Shown: positions 27,186-37,521 of the stretch, in pieces
Numbering within the stretch: the stretch's first letter is position 1
Layout: every line of letters starts with the position of its first letter
NCBI GenBank assembly: GCA_938743325.2
Contig: OW568872.1
Span: 620,001-684,000 of the forward strand
Direction: 5' to 3'
DNA: 64,000 nt
Origin: Pycnococcus provasolii
Taxonomy: Eukaryota; Chlorophyta; Pseudoscourfieldiophyceae; Pseudoscourfieldiales; Pycnococcaceae
Notes under the pieces: generated by a model
What the model saw: the letters and a program-made list of their open reading frames with translations, nothing else
What the model was told of the DNA's origin: nothing
Databases searched by the model: none
Position numbers and translations under genes: made by a program

Positions 27186-27842
27186 AACTATAACCATTTA
27201 AAAAAAAAACTTAAAGGAAGACATATTTGCTTGTGGCGCGCGACGTGACGGACGTGACAAGTTCGGTGTAAAATCAACGTGGGTCCTGGAAGATATGTAC
27301 ATACCATCCGGTATGTATGGGGATAGGAACGACAGCATAAAGTAGAGTAAAGGTAGAGTGGAGACCTGAAATTGGTAAAGGCAGTGCGTGTGGGAGACCC
27401 CTGCGAGAGCTGTGATCACGGGTGACGTGACGGGTCGACCCATGATGCAGTGCAAAGTTTAGGGTGGTAGTGAGTGGTCACTGGTCAGGTGAGTGGTCAT
27501 CCCATCGCTCCCCTCGATGCTTTCGTTTCGTTTCGTTTCGTTCGATCGGACTCCTTCTAAAGGTAGTCAGATGAGTGGGGAGCGACACGTGAAAGCCCTT
27601 CCCTTCCTTCGTCGTCTGCCATCTGGGTTGCGACTTGGGACCGACCACCTCTTGGGACCCGTTTCGAGTCGGCTGGGTGCCGCTGACAGACAGCTCGACA
27701 GCTCCCGACAGCTCGCTCACACCCTCACGATACGATACTGTAGTTCTTTTACCAAATACACGCACCGATACAGCTCCGGCACGACACGACACGACCCATC
27801 ATCACACGTACGCGACGCTGGCGTGATTGCAATCCAACCAAC
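27186..27842. promoter_or_regulatory. Intergenic region with TTTCG repeats
   Basis: These 657 bp lie between two plus-strand genes. A TTTCG pentamer is repeated about four times at 27521-27540, and ACGAC words recur near 27780. No credible gene is seen; the DNA likely holds the 3' end of one gene and the promoter of the next. Confidence 0.45.
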
Positions 27843-29027
27843 ATGAGCTCTTCGCCTGCGGTAAGAGCAGCTGCGTGGATGGAAGCGTCGAGGTCGTCGC
27901 AGGAGGCGGCCGAGGCGGCGAGGCTCGCGGCCGAGGCGGCGGCCGCTGTGTCGACGGACGACGAGGGTGCGGTGGGTGGAGCACTCGCTCACGCTCACGC
28001 GGTCGACGCGGCAGGGGACGACTTCCGCACGCCGGCGCCCACCTCAGAGGTGCCTAGTTTGCTTGCCAGAGACGCGCCGAGGTCGGACCTCGAGGCCATC
28101 CTCGACGAACCGAGCGTCGCCGCGCACGTGCATGACCTCTACCAGCGCCGACATGCCGTCGCCGTGCGAGGACTTAAGAGGCTCGAACAGGCGAAGCGCG
28201 CGCACGGACGCTCTGTGCGCGAGTGCACGCAGGTTGCCGAGGAGCTCTCAAGGCGCCGGCGTGCCGCGCTCGAGAACCTCGAGGCGCACAAGACGGCACT
28301 GCTCGCGGAGTTGGAGCGACGCGCCGACGAGGCGAGGACTGACATCGAGGCTTCGTATCGACGCGCCGCAGAACCGCTCGCAAGACTCAGCCGCACGTCT
28401 GCGGATGGACTTGCTCGCGTCGAGGAGGCGGACAGGGCGCTGAGAGGCCGACTATCCGACGCGTCGAGTGAGGCGAGCCTGCTGCGCGGATTTAACGAAC
28501 TTATGGAGGAGGTGGAGTTGGCGCTAGAGCGCGCGCCAGTCACACCAAGCTTCCAGGGAGCAGCCAACGCTCTAGCGGCAAGCGCGGCAAGTGGCCTTCC
28601 CAATGACGAGAGCGAGGCTATCTGTGACCCGACGGAGGCGGCTTCCGCGTTCACCTCGCTCGCGCTGAGTACCAGCTTCGCGTCAGAGCGCGCCGCCCGC
28701 TCGAAGGACGCTGCTCGCCGCAGAGCTCGTGCACATACAGCGTACTCGAGCGTAGGCGCTCTCGTGCCGTTCTCGGCACCAACCTCCGACATTACGGACT
28801 CCCTGCTTGCAGCTCAGGCGGAGGCGACCGCAGCAGATTTGCGGAGGCGCTCGGCGGAGCGCGCCGCCGTGTCGGCATCGAAGATGCTTCGAAGGATGGC
28901 ACGCGACAGTGTGGTCAAGCCATCACGGAAAGTTAAGAGCGCGGAGAAGGTGGCAGTAGACTCGGTGAAGAAGGAAATGGCGGACATCACGTCATGGCTA
29001 AAGCAGCACCCTCCGCCGAAGTTTTAG
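27843..29027 (+). CDS. Alanine-rich coiled-coil protein of unknown function
   Basis: The protein has 394 residues from the ATG at 27843 (context AACCAACATGAGC). Residues 1-60 are Ala-rich and helical. Residues about 90-230 form a basic/acidic coiled coil (LYQRRHAVAVRGLKRLEQAK, then EELSRRRRAALENLEAHK). A Ser/Ala-rich helical half follows, ending in a Lys-rich segment and SWLKQHPPPKF. There is no membrane segment or signal peptide. I recognise no family. The length and low-complexity helices suggest a structural or adaptor protein, possibly of microtubules or the nucleus, but nothing in the sequence proves that. Confidence 0.75.
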   Translation: MSSSPAVRAAAWMEASRSSQEAAEAARLAAEAAAAVSTDDEGAVGGALAHAHAVDAAGDDFRTPAPTSEVPSLLARDAPRSDLEAILDEPSVAAHVHDLYQRRHAVAVRGLKRLEQAKRAHGRSVRECTQVAEELSRRRRAALENLEAHKTALLAELERRADEARTDIEASYRRAAEPLARLSRTSADGLARVEEADRALRGRLSDASSEASLLRGFNELMEEVELALERAPVTPSFQGAANALAASAASGLPNDESEAICDPTEAASAFTSLALSTSFASERAARSKDAARRRARAHTAYSSVGALVPFSAPTSDITDSLLAAQAEATAADLRRRSAERAAVSASKMLRRMARDSVVKPSRKVKSAEKVAVDSVKKEMADITSWLKQHPPPKF

Positions 29028-29521
29028 TTGCGCGCTTGCGAAGACCGGCTTGTGAAGACGAAACGGAGGAACAACGCATTCAGGGGGAATGGTGGGTTCT
29101 TTGGGTAACCTTGTTGTTTCAAAGCTGACGATTATTATATCTACATTCGTCCACCATGGTCATTTTCGCATTGTTTGGCTATCTGGGCGCAACTCGAGGT
29201 GTTGTGGGCCCATATGCTGCACGCCCTTGGATTGTCCAGCACGGTAACAGAAACCTTCACTGCTCTCCCACAGCTCGATTTCGATACTAGGAGACTGAGG
29301 GCGACGTCCATGTTACGGATCGATTTATTTGGTGGAAAGCGCCACGTCCATCTAGGGCGTGGCCTCTATAAATACTTTGCGAATTGCGAATTCGGAATTT
29401 CTGCGACACAATTCGCTTGGATATGATTCGTAAGTTTTGCAAGGATCGCGAAGTAGCCAGAAAAGCCCGTCGTGATGCCTTGGAGGTTTTTAATTGCTTG
29501 CATGCGACACTTCCCATCGCT
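29028..29521. other. Intergenic region with TATA-like box
   Basis: A TATAAATA word occurs at about 29369-29376, and GTAAGT follows an ATG at about 29423. The open frame starting there is only about 40 codons and unrecognised, so I do not call it a gene. The rest shows nothing I can name. Confidence 0.3.
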
Positions 29522-30026
29522 ACGCATGATTCGCTTGCAAGAATGTTGGATTCATGACAATCGGCTTCTTCTTTTGTTGCGCGTCGATGTTGGCGAGGCG
29601 CTCCTCCTCCTCCTCGAGCACTTGAGGGTCCGTGAGGTCCTTTGCAGGCTCTTCTCGCCTCACAAAATTGCGCATGCACTTTGTTCCTCGCAGCTCCAGG
29701 TCGCAAAAGACGTCGTGCGCGATTGCTGCTTGACGCATCAATTGCATCTCTCACGCCGACGTTGGTGTGGGCAGATTGCGCTACCGCCACTATCCTTGCA
29801 TTGTGCACGGCACTCACTGGTGGTGGTGGTTTTTGCGGACCGGGCGTCAAGGCATATGCCTGAGGGAAGTCTTTCTCGTTCGGACGGCGCCCACGACAAC
29901 ATATCCATCGCGTACCAACAGGTCGAGGCCTCGGCGTAATTCCTCCTTGTTGGTCGGTTTCCCAACACCCATAGTATCCCAACACTGGTCGAGGGTAGTC
30001 CACTCAGAGGCGGAGAGAGCGGCCAT
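29522..30026 (-). CDS. Possible small spliced gene, model uncertain
   Basis: Two protein-like readings lie in one minus-strand frame. The first starts at an ATG at 30026 in good context (AAACCATGGCC) and reads ALSASEWTTLDQCWDTMGVG and GLDLLVRDGYVVVGAV. The second ends at 29522 and includes HDVFCDLELRGTKCMRNFVR, an EEEEER run and KKKPIVMNP. Several stops separate them, so an intron is needed if they belong together. A GTACGC donor-like word, as in CENP-C, follows the codon for the second Leu of GLDLL, and an acceptor-like AG precedes an in-frame ATG near 29747. This join is not proven. No family was recognised. It would be divergent from the gene at 30318. Confidence 0.33.
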
Positions 30027-30317
30027 GGTTTTCGTATACCATCCTATGTGGTAGCGCGACATGTAAACAATTACATGATATGAGTTACATCCATACACAA
30101 GTACAGTACACACACGAGTTGTGCCCTGCGGAAGTTGACCGTGCGCGAGCATGCCATTCCTCGATTATTTTGCAGTGCCCGACCGGGATCCCCAAGAGAC
30201 GCTTGGATTTTGGACTTTTTGATGAATGCTTCTACGACGGATCCCCTAGCCGGGCGGGGCAATTCTGGATTTGAGTCTGCACAGCAGCACTGTCTTTGTC
30301 TATTGATTCTCTTCGCT

Positions 30318-30992
30318 ATGTCCTCGTCGTTGTCACATGCTGCTTCTGCGTCTCGTACACTCATTGCCTATCACGCCTTGTTTAGCGTCGCCGTCCTGTA
30401 CACGTTCAAATGCTCTCTACGATCCATCGTACTGGTTACATTGATGTTCGCATCGTCGTCGACAGCCTTCTTTTACCTCATCAAGAAAAATCCGGCTGTA
30501 ATTGAGGCGCGTCTCCGCCCGATGAAGATCAAGGAGATGCAATCATGGGACGTGATCTTTCTAGCCATCTTTTTTATCTCCTACGTGATGATATTTTGGC
30601 TAGCTTCGAAGGAAGGCGTGACAATGGCGTCGTGGTCTCTGCCATTCGGCGCTGCTTCACTCATCGTCGGATTTTGCATCAGCGTCGAGGCGATGGCTGT
30701 CAACAAGTTCTTCGAAAAGACTGTGAGAATCCAAAATGATCGCAAACACGAAGTCATCGATACTGGACTTTATGCAATTGTTCGACATCCTGGATACGTT
30801 GGCTTTGCTCTGGTATTCACTGGCACGGCGCTAATAATCGGGTCATGGCATGCATTGTTCGCGAGCTGCTTTACCATATTCGCTCTTTTTGCTCGGACCG
30901 AAGCAGAAGATCGCATGCTAAAGAAGCACCTTCAAGGCTATGCCAACTATACCACGCGCGTCACGAAGAAGCTCATCCCAGGTGTGTGGTGA
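30318..30992 (+). CDS. ICMT/PEMT-family membrane methyltransferase
   Basis: The protein has 224 residues from the ATG at 30318. An upstream in-frame ATG at 30222 would add 32 residues. Hydrophobic segments run through the first 150 residues, about four to five helices. The C-terminal part carries the isoprenylcysteine/phospholipid methyltransferase signature: VIDTGLYAIVRHPGYVGFAL, then RTEAEDRMLKKHL and YTTRVTKKLIPGVW. In this family the His-Pro and the final Arg/Glu-containing helix bind S-adenosylmethionine. The substrate could be a prenylated cysteine or a lipid; the fragment most resembles the bacterial-type branch. It probably sits in the ER or another endomembrane. The 3' end lies 79 bp from convergent PYROXD1. 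Confidence 0.85.
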   Translation: MSSSLSHAASASRTLIAYHALFSVAVLYTFKCSLRSIVLVTLMFASSSTAFFYLIKKNPAVIEARLRPMKIKEMQSWDVIFLAIFFISYVMIFWLASKEGVTMASWSLPFGAASLIVGFCISVEAMAVNKFFEKTVRIQNDRKHEVIDTGLYAIVRHPGYVGFALVFTGTALIIGSWHALFASCFTIFALFARTEAEDRMLKKHLQGYANYTTRVTKKLIPGVW

Positions 30993-31071
30993 CGACCTTT
31001 CAAGGCAATTTAGAAAAATAATGGAATTTTGCTTTGAAACAGATCAATACAATACACTTTATTGTCACACG

Positions 31072-32706
31072 TCAATCGAAGTAGTCTTCGATATCTTCGC
31101 TTCCGTCTACGAGCGCTGCGCCGACGTGACCGACGTTGAGTTCGCTTAGAATCAGATTCTCGAATGTTTCGGCGAGGCTAACCGCTTCCATGCCAATCAA
31201 GCACGCGCCAATGAGCTTGCCGTCGTGCAACGTCGCGCGCACGAATCGAGGTGGATCGTGCTGTTCGGAGACAAGCGTCTGTAACGAGTCCGTGTCACAG
31301 CGATCAAGATGGCGTCCGTCATGTCGTCCAAGCATCACAACAGGTTGACCGGCGAATGAGGTGGTGTGAACGAATAGCTCAAGGCCTACGGGGACGTGTA
31401 CCTCCTCGTCCACGGCGGCGGGAGGCGAGGGTGGCGGTGCATTTGACATCCAGCGTGCGAGGTCACGCACGCACGTGAGGCCAGCAGTCCAGCCGGTAAG
31501 TCTCGCCTGCGCCCACGTTCGCTGCTGGAAGAAGTGAGGTCTTTCTTCGTCGTATGGCAGCGTCGCCGTGTCGCCAGCCGCGTACAGCATTGGCATGTTT
31601 GCACATCTCATGTGCGCGTCCACGAGAAGGCCACCATCTGCCGCACGTGCTGCTTTGGATGCCACCCAACCGGTTGCAGGTGCGACACCACAGCATACGA
31701 TCACCGTGTCCGCGCCAATCCACTCGTCTGGCGGCGATAGATGCACGCCGTATCTGTACGGCTGCGTTGCCAAGCGACCCATGGGCGGGAGCATCTCCGC
31801 CGGCAAGCTTTCGTCTGCGAGCACGTTCGGGTACAGCTTAAGCCTTTCGCGCCTGCGATTTGCGGGCGTCGGTGTATGTTCTCGCTCCGCGACGGCGGCG
31901 TCAAGCTGAGCAAGCCAATTCGGTCCCGCCGAAAGCCCGGTGGTTTTGGACGAGACTTCCGTTCTCGCCGACGACGTGCGGCTTGTGCGCGGCCGCTTCG
32001 TCGCGTTGTCGTCGCGCAGCAGCCTCGAGAGCACAAAGTTGCTCGCGTCGACGTCAAAGTAAGCGTCTCCAGGCGTGGCATCGCGGCAGCACCACGCGAC
32101 TTCCGCGTCGGTCTTCTCGAGAACGTGGTGGCACATCTCGAGAGCGATGGCTCCGTTCCCCACGACGGCGACGCGCCTTGCGCCGTGCAGTTCGCCAATG
32201 AGGCGCTGAACGTCCGCGGCATCTCGCACGGAGACGCCAGCTGTATCATGCTTCGTGGGCACGACGGCACGCGCTCCCGAGCACGCGATGACTGCGTGCG
32301 CGTCTATTATACTTGCGTCGTCGAGCGTCAGGCGGTACACGTGTTCGTTCCCTTCAAGCGTACACGTGTGAACACTCGCGCACTTGACGTTGACTTGCAC
32401 GTCGTGGTTTGCTGTGATTGAGGCAATGTCCTTTACGTTCTGGACGTGAAGTTGCGCGAGCATTCCTGTACGGCCTGTTGACGCCTTGGAAACATGCTTG
32501 CTCGCGTCATCGCCGCCGTCGTCGTCGTGGCGTTGGTGCTCTTCGACAGCCTCGACGAGGTTGGGCGACGTCGATATGATTGTGACGAGAATCGTTGTTT
32601 TCGATGCCGTACTTCCCCCGTCCCACGTTGCCGTGATAGCGCGCACGGCTGAGACGGCGGCGACTCCCCCTCCGACGACGCACACGTGAAAGCGAGAAGG
32701 CGTCAT
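31072..32706 (-). CDS. PYROXD1: PYROXD1 pyridine nucleotide-disulfide oxidoreductase
   Basis: The protein has 544 residues from the ATG at 32706. It begins with a FAD Rossmann fold (FHVCVVGGGVAAVSAVRAI). A second nucleotide site is RRVAVVGNGAIALEMCHHVL, and the FAD end motif is MLYAAGDTATLP, then QQRTWAQARLTGWTAG. The C-terminus ETFENLILSELNVGH and EDIEDYFD matches PYROXD1 almost exactly. PYROXD1 lacks the redox disulfide of its relatives. In animals it protects the RTCB tRNA ligase complex from oxidative inactivation using NAD(P)H. An Arg/Ser-rich insert occurs near residue 240. A telomere-like array lies 91 bp upstream. Confidence 0.95.
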   Translation of the reverse strand: MTPSRFHVCVVGGGVAAVSAVRAITATWDGGSTASKTTILVTIISTSPNLVEAVEEHQRHDDDGGDDASKHVSKASTGRTGMLAQLHVQNVKDIASITANHDVQVNVKCASVHTCTLEGNEHVYRLTLDDASIIDAHAVIACSGARAVVPTKHDTAGVSVRDAADVQRLIGELHGARRVAVVGNGAIALEMCHHVLEKTDAEVAWCCRDATPGDAYFDVDASNFVLSRLLRDDNATKRPRTSRTSSARTEVSSKTTGLSAGPNWLAQLDAAVAEREHTPTPANRRRERLKLYPNVLADESLPAEMLPPMGRLATQPYRYGVHLSPPDEWIGADTVIVCCGVAPATGWVASKAARAADGGLLVDAHMRCANMPMLYAAGDTATLPYDEERPHFFQQRTWAQARLTGWTAGLTCVRDLARWMSNAPPPSPPAAVDEEVHVPVGLELFVHTTSFAGQPVVMLGRHDGRHLDRCDTDSLQTLVSEQHDPPRFVRATLHDGKLIGACLIGMEAVSLAETFENLILSELNVGHVGAALVDGSEDIEDYFD

Positions 32707-32796
32707 CGTTAGTTAAACGGAGGTCACATGTGACGAGCACATGGGCACGACGAAGGCTTGCTGAGTTGGGAAGGGCCACAGAACAAACAACAAAAG

Positions 32797-32834
32797 TAAC
32801 CCTAACCCTAACCCTAACCCTAACCCTAACCCGA
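32797..32834. repeat. Telomere-like (CCCTAA)6 array upstream of PYROXD1
   Basis: About six units, ending with a CCCGAA variant, lie 91 bp upstream of the PYROXD1 ATG. In the direction of transcription they read TTAGGG. Confidence 0.93.
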
Positions 32835-33229
32835 ATCGCCGAATAATGGGGTTTCATCAGGTGATCAGGGGGAGGATTACGTGACGCGTGTGGATGATGC
32901 GTGATAGACTAAAAAAAAAAAAACTTTCTAGACTAAAGTCCCCCCTGAATCCGGATGGCTGATGATGGGCCCCCCTGGTCGGGGCAGAAGGTCGGGGCAT
33001 TATTCCCCCCTGTCCCTGGGAAGAAGCTGGTTTTATTCAGGGCGGCAAAAACGTCTTGACTTTTCCCCCAACGCAACTTCTCAACGCAACGCAACGCTCG
33101 GGTTGGGAAGTACCACTACGATAGGGTGTCCGTCAGTCCAGTCCACCTCCTCCTTTGGCCTTTGGGACCACGTGTGTGTGTGTCAGTGTGTATTGTATAT
33201 ACGCCCAATCATCTTTTCATTTCATCGCG
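32835..33229. promoter_or_regulatory. Promoter side of the CDPK gene
   Basis: This stretch contains an A12-type run near 32911, C-rich runs near 32940-33010 and a CAACGCAACG repeat near 33080. The CDPK frame is open from 33155 but begins without ATG until 33230. Confidence 0.4.
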
Positions 33230-33371
33230 ATGAACGTCGGCGCGTTGGCTCGTGCGACGTCGTCACGTCTCTGGGACACATCTGATGGGATGGAGGGGGT
33301 GGTTGCGAATGGGGCTGGTTCCATGGCAGCAGGTTCGGACATGGATGTTTCCCCCATGGTGGTGGTGGAAG

Positions 33372-33404
<33 letters not shown>

Positions 33405-34963
33405 GCGCGTCGGTACACGCACGGTCCCTAGCCTCGGCATACCAACTCATGGAACAGCTTGGAACGGGCGGATTCTCCGTCGTCAGGAAAGCTGTCAGGA
33501 AAGAAGACGGAGTCGCCGTCGCCGTCAAAACACTTGACAAAAGAGGGGCGCACGGTGTCGGGGATACGCTCGAGCTACTGCGCAACGAAATCAACGTCAT
33601 GGCGCTCATTGAAGAGCGCATACACACGCCAAAACGACATCCCAACGTGCTCAGCCTCCTCGACGTCTTCGACGAACCGGACTACGTGCACCTAGTCGTC
33701 GACCTGTGCGAGGGAGGTGAGCTTTTCGACCGGATCATTGGAAAGGGAAAATTCTCAGAAGACGACGCCGCTCGCGTCGTGCAGCAAATTGCATGCGGCC
33801 TTTCCGTGCTTCACGAGTGCCAAATCTTGCATAGAGACATGAAGCCTGAGAACCTGCTGTACGACACACACGAGGACGACGCGACGCTGAGAATAATGGA
33901 CTTCGGCCTATCGCACGTCGCCGGCACAGACGACCCGATGTCCACGCAGCTGTTCGGCTCGCTAGACTACATCGCGCCGGAGGTACTCATAACACGAACC
34001 TTCAGCAAGGCGGCGGACACGTGGAGCCTTGGTGTCATCCTTTACATCCTGCTATGCGGATACCCTCCATTCTACGGCGACACGCAGGCAAAGTGCGCAG
34101 CCATCATGAGCGGAAGGTTCGACTTCCCCAAGCGCGAGTGGAATTCCATCTCGTCGTATGCCAAGGACCTCATCAAGAAACTTCTTGTCCTCAACCCAAG
34201 TGAGCGCATATCCGCTGACGACGTGCTATCACACCCTTGGCTCATGCACGCGCCGTCCGAGCAGTTGCCCGACGTCGCGATGGCGGCACTCAAGCGAACG
34301 AACGCAAGGCGCAAGTTTCGCGCGGTGGCATACGCATGCCTGCTTGGATCCAACCCGCGGCTGCATCGCAGCGTCTCGGAGGTGCTCAAGTCGCTCGGCA
34401 CGACAAGTCTCACGCAGGAGGAGCTTGACACGCTCGTGGGAACCTTCAGGCAAGTAGCTGGTCACCGCGGGTGCACCGTGGACAAGGCGCAGTTTGCGGT
34501 GGTGATGGAGAAGTGCCTGCAGATTCCCGCCGACGCGTGCCCGAAGCTGTTTAGACTCTTCGACGAGGATGGCGACGGCGTCGTCGACTTCCGCGAACTC
34601 GTCGTCGGACTTACGAACCTTCGCCAGCCGGTGCCCACGCCCGAGAACCTTCAGCGCTTCTTCCGCATCTACGACATCGACGACTCGGGAGACATTTCGA
34701 GGTACGAGTTTGCCAACATGCTCAATGCGCTCAGCGCTCAGCAGAGTATATCCGGCGAGCCAATCAACGAGATGATGCGCGCAGAGATGATGGCTGACGT
34801 TTTCGAGCGCATCGATGCGAACGGCGACGAAAAAATCACATTCGACGAGTTCAGAACAGCGCTAGTGCGCGACCCTCAGCTCTTCCATCATCTCACCGGA
34901 CGTGCAACAAGATTGAACGTTTCCGACGCTTCCACAGTGCCCGTTTCCGAGGCACCCATGTGA
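33230..34963 (+). CDS. CDPK: Calcium-dependent protein kinase (CDPK)
   Basis: The protein has 577 residues from the ATG at 33230. The N-terminal variable region includes a run of ten Asn from AAC codons. The kinase domain spans about residues 70-330: LGTGGFSVVRKA, VAVKTLDK, the catalytic loop LHRDMKPENLL, MDFGLSHVAG and GSLDYIAPEVL. A junction helix region follows. Three canonical EF-hand loops come next, DEDGDGVVDFRE, DIDDSGDISRYE and DANGDEKITFDE; the first of the usual four is degenerate. Calcium binding releases autoinhibition in this family. There is no Gly at position 2, so N-myristoylation is not expected. The catalytic motif has HRDMKPEN with Met rather than Leu, as in many CDPKs. Confidence 0.95.
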
Positions 34964-35124
34964 ATGGATGAAGAACATGTGTTTGTCTTACTGTTGTTGT
35001 CCTTTGAATTTTGAGGCACAAAAGAAAAAACTTCACTGTTACTGTTGTAGAACAACTTTTTTTTTCAAACTGATTTTTTGAGCAAAGCACAAAAAGAGAG
35101 TGCCAGCAGCACATAGAAAATTCA
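34964..35124. other. Convergent 3' region between CDPK and phosphoglycerate mutase
   Basis: This AT-rich 161-bp stretch contains a T-run near 35058 and separates two convergent genes. It likely holds both 3' untranslated ends and poly(A) signals. Confidence 0.5.
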
Positions 35125-36804
35125 TCAGATGAGAGACTCCTCCCATCCCTCTGGCGTTTCGTATCCCATAAGATTCATGATGGTACCCGTGACATTCGCA
35201 AGGCCAGCATCCTCGAGGCCTTCCTTGAACTTGATTCCCTCAGGGAGACCACTTCCGCCAATGAGCACGGGCACGGGCGCGAGCGTGTGGCTTGTCAGCG
35301 CGAGGTTCTCACCCGTCTCCGGGTTCTTTGCAGGTTCCTTCGTTTTCTTATTTCGCTGCACCATGTCGTCCGCGTTGCCGTGGTCCGCGGTGATGAGGTA
35401 AATGCCACCAAGCTCATTCACGGTGTCGACGAGCTCCTGGACCTTGGCGTCGCAAAGTGCGACCGCCTGCTTCGTCGCCTCGAGGTTGCCCGTGTGCCCC
35501 ACCATATCAGGGTTGGCGAAGTTGATGCGAACGTGATCAAACTTTCCGCTCTTCAATGCCTCGACGCCCGCCGCGCAGATCTCCTCCGCCTTCATGTTCG
35601 GCGCCACGTCGAAGGTGATGCCCACGTCCGACGGAATCTCGACGTACGTCTCGAGCTTCTCGTCGAAGTACCCGCTTCTGTTGCCGTTCCAGAAGAAGGT
35701 GACGTGTCCAAACTTCTGCGTCTCCGAGCATGCGAACGTTCGCAGGCCATTTTTCGCGAGGAACTCGCTACACGTTCGCTGGATGCTTGGCGCGTCGACG
35801 AGAGTCTTCTTCGGCAGGCCGAGATCGCCGTCATACTGCATCAGTCCGGCGAAGTGCATCTTCGGCCACTCCTCGCGCTCGAAGCTCGAGAAGTCCTCGT
35901 ACTCGAGCGCCTTCGACATCTCACACATGCGGTCGGCGCGGAAGTTGGCGAGCACGACGGCGTCGCCGTCAACCACCTTGCCCACGGGAGCGCCCTCGCC
36001 GTCGACAATCACGAACGCGGGAACGTACTGGTCGTCGGGCTTCGGGTCTTGCTGCGATCGCAGCGTTTTCACACCCTCGACCGCGTCGGTGAACGTGTTG
36101 GGCGCCTTGCCGAGGATGTGAGTCTCGTATCCGCGCTTCACCATCTCCCACTCCGCCTCGTATCGGTCCATCGTGATGTGCATGCGCCCACCTCCGGAGG
36201 CGATGCACGCGTCGCATCCCATAGCCTTGAGTTGCTCCATCGTCTTGTTCGCCTCCTCGAGGAAGTTGATGCTCGTTCCGTCCGGGACGTCGCGTCCGTC
36301 GAGGAGCACGTGCAGGCGAATCTTCTTGGCACCGCGCTTCGCCGCGCCGAGCATGAGCGCCTGCGACTGGTTGAGGCGGCTGTGCACACCTCCGTCGGAG
36401 AGCAGCGTGATGACGTGCAGCGTGTTGGCGTCGAACGCCTGTGCGATGTGCTTGAATCCGTCACCCTCGAACATCGCCTCCGTTTCGATCGCCCTGTCAA
36501 CGAGTCGCGCCCCCTGGTCGATGAGCTGCCCGCTGCCGAGCGCGTTGTGTCCCACCTCCGAGTTGCCCATGTCGTCCCACGTCGGCAGGCCGACGGCGGG
36601 TCCGTGTGCCTTGACTGTACGGAATTGTCCCTGCACAGCGCTAAGTGCGTCGTAGCACGGCGTGGGCGTGCTGCTGACAGCGTTATATTCGTCTTTGATT
36701 TTATTTTCACCCCATCCGTCGAGCACGCAGACTAGGAAGGGCTTTCCTCTTGGGATGACATTCGTAGGTTTCAAAGCCCACTCCGCTTCCGCACCTTTTC
36801 CCAT
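35125..36804 (-). CDS. PGM1: 2,3-bisphosphoglycerate-independent phosphoglycerate mutase
   Basis: The protein has 559 residues from the ATG at 36804, close to plant enzymes. It interconverts 3- and 2-phosphoglycerate in glycolysis using two Mn/Mg ions. The alkaline-phosphatase-fold metal site is seen at FLVCVLDGWGENKI and in TWDDMGNSEVGHNALGSGQ with the phospho-serine in GNSEVGH. Further motifs are LLSDGGVHSR, LLDGRDVPDGTS, NFRADRMCEMSKAL, NFANPDMVGHTG and ITADHGNADDM. No transit peptide is visible, so a cytosolic form is likely. The C-terminus carries a canonical substrate region (HTLAPVPVLIGG). The gene converges on CDPK. Confidence 0.97.
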   Translation of the reverse strand: MGKGAEAEWALKPTNVIPRGKPFLVCVLDGWGENKIKDEYNAVSSTPTPCYDALSAVQGQFRTVKAHGPAVGLPTWDDMGNSEVGHNALGSGQLIDQGARLVDRAIETEAMFEGDGFKHIAQAFDANTLHVITLLSDGGVHSRLNQSQALMLGAAKRGAKKIRLHVLLDGRDVPDGTSINFLEEANKTMEQLKAMGCDACIASGGGRMHITMDRYEAEWEMVKRGYETHILGKAPNTFTDAVEGVKTLRSQQDPKPDDQYVPAFVIVDGEGAPVGKVVDGDAVVLANFRADRMCEMSKALEYEDFSSFEREEWPKMHFAGLMQYDGDLGLPKKTLVDAPSIQRTCSEFLAKNGLRTFACSETQKFGHVTFFWNGNRSGYFDEKLETYVEIPSDVGITFDVAPNMKAEEICAAGVEALKSGKFDHVRINFANPDMVGHTGNLEATKQAVALCDAKVQELVDTVNELGGIYLITADHGNADDMVQRNKKTKEPAKNPETGENLALTSHTLAPVPVLIGGSGLPEGIKFKEGLEDAGLANVTGTIMNLMGYETPEGWEESLI

Positions 36805-37521
36805 GATGGATGATGAAATGCTTGATGAAACGACTGACGAAGATGAAGATGAAGAGCTCGCAAAGAGAGAAACACTAAGAAAACTATAAGGCAGACTGTA
36901 AGGCAGAGTGAAAGCACGACGTAGCAGGAAACCAGCCGTGATGGTGGTTGCTTTGCTAGAGTAAGAGGGATTGGAGAGCCGGGGAGGGATGGCGGAGGGT
37001 CAGGGAGGGGGCCCAACAAGCCAAGCCGCCGGCCAGAAAGAAACAGCTTATTGTTCCCCCCAGAGAGACGAGTGAGTCCCGGAGTCGGAAGAAACAGGAT
37101 TCCAGACAGAACAGGGGCCCCCCTAATAACGTTGGCCACCTACCACGGTACGTTGGCCTCTATCCTATTCGCGTTTGTTCCGGTTTCGGGTTCGCTCCCC
37201 TGAACCTGCTCCAGGCCCAACCAACGTTGGTAAGGTTAGTCGTGTTCCTGGGGTGGGATCCACTCCTTGAACCCTTTAAGGGATATCCCCCGGTGTGCAC
37301 CTCCACTCCAGGCTGCCAGGGGTCCCTCTTCTGGGGTCCCTCTTCTTTTCTGGTTTCCTCTCCAGACTCCAGAACGCCTCCAGGTGCCAGGGGATGAAAA
37401 ATCCACCAACCATGCATTGGGTCCGCTCGCGAGCGTTGGTGTTGGTGGGTACGTTGTGCACGCGTGTAGCGAGTGAGCCTCAGCCACGGTTCATCTGCGG
37501 TTGAGGCTCGGAACTGCAGCC
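36805..37521. other. Intergenic region upstream of phosphoglycerate mutase
   Basis: About 700 bp of G- and C-tract-rich DNA. The word ACGTTGGCC occurs twice near 37130-37160. Frames here are short and unrecognised. It includes the phosphoglycerate mutase promoter. Confidence 0.4.

Noticed and set aside
29369-29460. TATAAATA followed by an ATG and GTAAGT, considered as an snRNA or first exon
   Set aside because: I found no U1, U2, U4, U5 or U6 core sequence and no partner exon.
29287-30003. A 238-codon minus-strand open frame
   Set aside because: Its composition changes along its length, it has no recognisable domain, and the more protein-like readings in this interval lie in another frame.
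35287-36735. A 482-codon open frame on the plus strand
   Set aside because: It is antisense to the clear phosphoglycerate mutase and has shadow-like Arg/His/Val composition. Similar shadows lie opposite SufS (12006-13097), the SthA-like gene (25875-26927) and the phosphate transporter (56262-57362).
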